Origin: an uncultured Methanobrevibacter sp. | Lineage (GTDB): Archaea; Methanobacteriota; Methanobacteria; Methanobacteriales; Methanobacteriaceae | Assembly: GCF_900316895.1 (NCBI RefSeq) | Contig: NZ_ONER01000057.1 | Location: 1-17,190 of the forward strand | Direction: 5' to 3' | DNA: 17,190 bases | Shown here: piece by piece, positions 14,960 through 17,190 of the stretch | Position numbering within the stretch: position 1 is the stretch's first letter | Layout of the letters: every line of letters begins with the position of its first letter | Notes under the pieces: generated by a model | What the model was told of the DNA's origin: nothing | Database searches by the model: none | The model's input: only the letters and a program-made list of their open reading frames with translations | Position numbers and translations under genes: made by a program

Positions 14960-14975
14960 TTTATTTAAAAATAAG
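14960..14975 (-). promoter_or_regulatory. TATA region of gltX
   Basis: On the minus strand TTTTTAAATAAAAT is the best TATA-like run before gltX, predicting a start of transcription near 14945, close to the ATG. Placement is uncertain because the whole divergent spacer is AT-rich. Confidence 0.3.
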
Positions 14976-14994
14976 TATTATTATTTATCTAATT

Positions 14995-15007
14995 GAATAT
15001 ATATAAA
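14995..15007 (+). promoter_or_regulatory. TATA box of the aldo/keto reductase operon
   Basis: GAATATATATAAA lies about 30-40 bases before the ATG at 15036, and GAGG (15023-15026) sits 9 bases before that ATG. Confidence 0.45.
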
Positions 15008-15035
15008 CATTAAGAAAAGATAGAGGCATGCTAAA

Positions 15036-16046
15036 ATGAGGCTTGGAAAAACTAATCTTGATGTAAATAAAAATGGATTTGGGGCTCTGCCAATCCAGAG
15101 ATGCACAATGGAGGAGTCAATAGAAATCCTGCAAACAGCATATCAAAATGGAATAAATTTTTACGATACCGCACATTTCTATACTGACAGCGAAGAAAAG
15201 ATAGGGCATGCTTTAAGTGATGTTCGTGAAAACATTTTCCTTGCAAGTAAAAGCGGTGCTGAAACTGTTGAGGATTTTTGGAGCGATTTGGAGACTTCTT
15301 TAAAAAGTATGAAAACCGATTATCTTGATTTGCATCAATTCCACAACATTTCATTTTGCCCAAAGGAAGATGATGACTTATATAAAGCCATGCTTGAAGC
15401 AAAAGACAACGGCATGATAAAACACATTGGAATAACAACACATAAGATTACTTTTGCTCATGAAGCTCTTGACAGCGGATTATATGAAACATTACAATAT
15501 CCATTTTCCTATTTGAGCGGTAAAGATGAACTGGAACTGGTTGAAAAATGCAGGCAACTGGATGTGGGTTTCATTGCAATGAAGGCAATGGGCGGAGGAT
15601 TGATTAAAAATTCCAAAGCAAGTTACGCTTACATTAACCAATTTGACAATGTATTGCCTATTTGGGGAATTCAAAAGCTTTCAGAACTTGAGGAATTCCT
15701 GTCTTATGATGAACATACCGTTCTGGACGATGATTTAAGGGCAATCATAGAAAATGACAAGAAAGAACTTGGTGAGAACTTCTGCAGAGGCTGCGGTTAC
15801 TGCATGCCTTGCCCAGAAGAGATAAACATCAGCCTATGTGCAAGGATGTCATTATGGATCAGGCGTTTCCCGACAGAGCCTAACATGGATGAGAGAACTC
15901 AGGAAATAATGAAAAAGACCCTGGATTGCGTCGAATGCTATGAATGTGTCGACAAATGCCCATATGAACTGGACATTCCTGAATTACTGAAGGAAAATTA
16001 TGAAGACTATCAAAACGTCCTGACCGGAAGAACAAAGATAATATGA
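15036..16046 (+). CDS. Aldo/keto reductase with C-terminal 4Fe-4S ferredoxin domain (COG1453 type)
   Basis: 336 residues, soluble. The N-terminal 220 residues are a TIM-barrel aldo/keto reductase: NFYDTAHFY supplies Asp44 and Tyr49, FLASKSG supplies Lys72 and LHQFHN supplies His103, completing the catalytic tetrad of the superfamily. The C-terminus carries two four-cysteine sets: C250-x2-C253-x2-C256-x2-C259-Pro and C298-x2-C301-x2-C304-x3-C308-Pro, consistent with two 4Fe-4S clusters. Members of this branch are common in anaerobes and are annotated as predicted oxidoreductases; the substrate is unknown, and ferredoxin-linked rather than purely NADPH-linked electron transfer is plausible. First gene of a three-gene operon; its last four bases form an ATGA overlap with the next start. 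Confidence 0.92.
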   Translation: MRLGKTNLDVNKNGFGALPIQRCTMEESIEILQTAYQNGINFYDTAHFYTDSEEKIGHALSDVRENIFLASKSGAETVEDFWSDLETSLKSMKTDYLDLHQFHNISFCPKEDDDLYKAMLEAKDNGMIKHIGITTHKITFAHEALDSGLYETLQYPFSYLSGKDELELVEKCRQLDVGFIAMKAMGGGLIKNSKASYAYINQFDNVLPIWGIQKLSELEEFLSYDEHTVLDDDLRAIIENDKKELGENFCRGCGYCMPCPEEINISLCARMSLWIRRFPTEPNMDERTQEIMKKTLDCVECYECVDKCPYELDIPELLKENYEDYQNVLTGRTKII

Positions 16047-16492
16047 AACTGATACATACCAACGAGAAGGATGAGCGATTCCTGAATCTTGTTGAAGAGC
16101 TGGATTACGGATACTACCAGCGTATCGGTGACGAATTGGAAAAATACAAACAATATAATGAATTTAAAGATCCTCATTTCGTAATCCTGATGCTGGACAG
16201 TGATGAGGCAATTGCCTGTGCAAGCTACAGGAAATTCGATGATGAAAGCGTTGAATTCAAAAGGGTATACGTAAAAAAGGAATATCGAAAAAGAGGGATT
16301 GCATATAGGTTAATCAGGGAACTGGAAAAGGACGTGATTGAAAAAGGATTCGAACATTCCTATATCGTGACCGGAAACAACAATCATGCCGCAATCAGAT
16401 TATACGAAAAGTTAGATTACTTCAAGACAGACAAATTCGGGCAATTCAAAGATGATGAAACGGTTCTCTGCATGAAAAAAGATTTTTGGTGA
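16043..16492 (+). CDS. GNAT family N-acetyltransferase
   Basis: 149 residues, one GNAT domain. Motif A is at 71-90 (FKRVYVKKEYRKRGIAYRLI) with the acetyl-CoA pyrophosphate loop RKRGIA, where Ala87 takes the second Gly position of the common QxxGxG/A form. Motif B follows as NNHAAIRLYEKLDY, and the domain closes normally after it. Transfers an acetyl group from acetyl-CoA to an unknown amine. The start codon overlaps the aldo/keto reductase stop (ATGA), and no strong ribosome binding site is seen, so translation is probably coupled. Its own stop lies inside the GGTGA ribosome binding site of the next gene. Confidence 0.9.
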   Translation: MKLIHTNEKDERFLNLVEELDYGYYQRIGDELEKYKQYNEFKDPHFVILMLDSDEAIACASYRKFDDESVEFKRVYVKKEYRKRGIAYRLIRELEKDVIEKGFEHSYIVTGNNNHAAIRLYEKLDYFKTDKFGQFKDDETVLCMKKDFW

Positions 16493-16496
16493 AAAT

Positions 16497-17190
16497 ATGA
16501 AGCAATGTATAGAAAATCCAAATGACCTCGACTGGACAGGATTCTGGGCTGAAAAGCTTGAAAACAAAAAGGATAAGGATTGGGACAAGGCAGCTCCCGG
16601 ATTCTATAAGAGAACCCGCAATGACGATTATCAGGATGCATTATTTGACAAACTGATTTTAGATGAGAATGACACGGTTTTGGATGTCGGCTGCGGCGAG
16701 GGCTCAGTCACTATACCAATAGCCAAAAGGGTTAAAAAGGTAATCGGCATTGATTCATCTCCTAAAATGCTTGAATATCTGGAAAAAAGAGCAGAAGACA
16801 ACAGCGTTTCAAATATTGAAACAATTCTGAAACCTATTGAAGAGATTGCATATGATGAAATCGGGGATGTTGATGTTGTTGTCTGTTCAAGGTCACTGAA
16901 TGGAATAATTCCGATTGAGGAAGTTTTAAGCGAACTAGATAAAATTGCAAATAAATATGTTTTTATAACAATTTTCGGACCTGAAAACAAGAAAATCGAA
17001 AAGGACTTTGATAAGGAACTTGGAATCAAGACAGAGGATTTTCCTGACTACAATTACTTCTTCAACATACTGTTCAATATGGGAATCTATGCAAATGTCG
17101 AAAGGTTTGACCTGAACAATTATCGCCAATATGACAGCATTGACGAAGCCATTGACAACGGCAAATTCCGACTTGATTTATATTCCGATG
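16497..17190 (+). CDS. Class I SAM-dependent methyltransferase (partial, runs off the window)
   Basis: The frame is open from the ATG at 16497 to the window end (231 codons, no stop reached). GGTGA at 16488-16492 lies 4 bases before the ATG, and the gap from the GNAT stop is 4 bases. Motif I is TVLDVGCGEGSVTI (Asp63 to Gly69), the SAM-binding glycine loop. VIGIDSSPKMLEYL supplies the acidic residue that binds the ribose hydroxyls, and VDVVVCSRSLNGI is the motif II/post-II strand. The 45-residue N-terminal part (NDLDWTGFWAEKLENK ... WDKAAPGFYKR) is of the form seen in a group of archaeal and clostridial methyltransferases of unknown substrate. The C-terminal end lies beyond the window. Confidence 0.88.
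   Translation, partial: MKQCIENPNDLDWTGFWAEKLENKKDKDWDKAAPGFYKRTRNDDYQDALFDKLILDENDTVLDVGCGEGSVTIPIAKRVKKVIGIDSSPKMLEYLEKRAEDNSVSNIETILKPIEEIAYDEIGDVDVVVCSRSLNGIIPIEEVLSELDKIANKYVFITIFGPENKKIEKDFDKELGIKTEDFPDYNYFFNILFNMGIYANVERFDLNNYRQYDSIDEAIDNGKFRLDLYSD

Noticed and set aside
16631..17029. Minus-strand open frame of 132 codons at the right end
   Set aside because: Antisense to the methyltransferase frame, which has a ribosome binding site, motif I and correct operon spacing.

Overview
The window looks like chromosome of a methanogenic archaeon of the Methanobacteriales, most likely Methanobrevibacter or a close relative. The reasons are: AT-rich DNA with AT-only spacers; archaeal TATA boxes rather than -35/-10 promoters; ribosome binding sites of the GGTGA/GGAGG type, often overlapping the stop codon of the gene before; a short archaeal adenylosuccinate synthetase (339 aa); an archaeal-type glutamyl-tRNA synthetase; and lysine biosynthesis through LL-diaminopimelate aminotransferase (DapL). 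The genus is an inference; no rRNA or tRNA gene is present to anchor it.

Layout. 1-69 (+) is the tail of an unidentified Cys-containing protein. 78-2540 (-) is a UvrA-family ABC ATPase that lacks the UvrB-binding domain, divergent from 2724-4184 (+), an SNF-type sodium-dependent transporter. 4203-5222 (-) is purA. A stretch of about 300 bases then holds the decayed C-terminus of a histidine kinase, directly before an intact PAS/HisKA_2 histidine kinase (5529-7331, +) and a stand-alone receiver protein (7417-7806, +). An intergenic stretch with hairpins follows. The minus-strand operon 11077-8033 consists of dapL and three tightly packed uncharacterised genes (two resembling DUF6882 and DUF6891, one unrecognised). 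11317-12768 (+) encodes an acidic, membrane-anchored, low-complexity protein with a C-terminal small beta-barrel-like domain. It converges through a bidirectional hairpin on an operon of gltX plus a small uncharacterised gene (14936-12786, -). The right end is a plus-strand operon: a ferredoxin-tailed aldo/keto reductase (15036-16046), a GNAT acetyltransferase (16043-16492) and a SAM methyltransferase open at the window edge (16497 onward).

How it fits together. Most genes are housekeeping (purine, lysine, Glu-tRNA). The accessory interest lies in the histidine kinase/receiver locus with its paralogous relic, the uncharacterised genes cotranscribed with dapL under a palindromic promoter element, the UvrA2-like ATPase and the acidic membrane protein with an in-frame 60-base duplication. 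No CRISPR array, insertion sequence, tRNA or rRNA was found. I see no convincing entirely new defence system. The best candidates for undescribed biology are the dapL-linked trio and the kinase relic.
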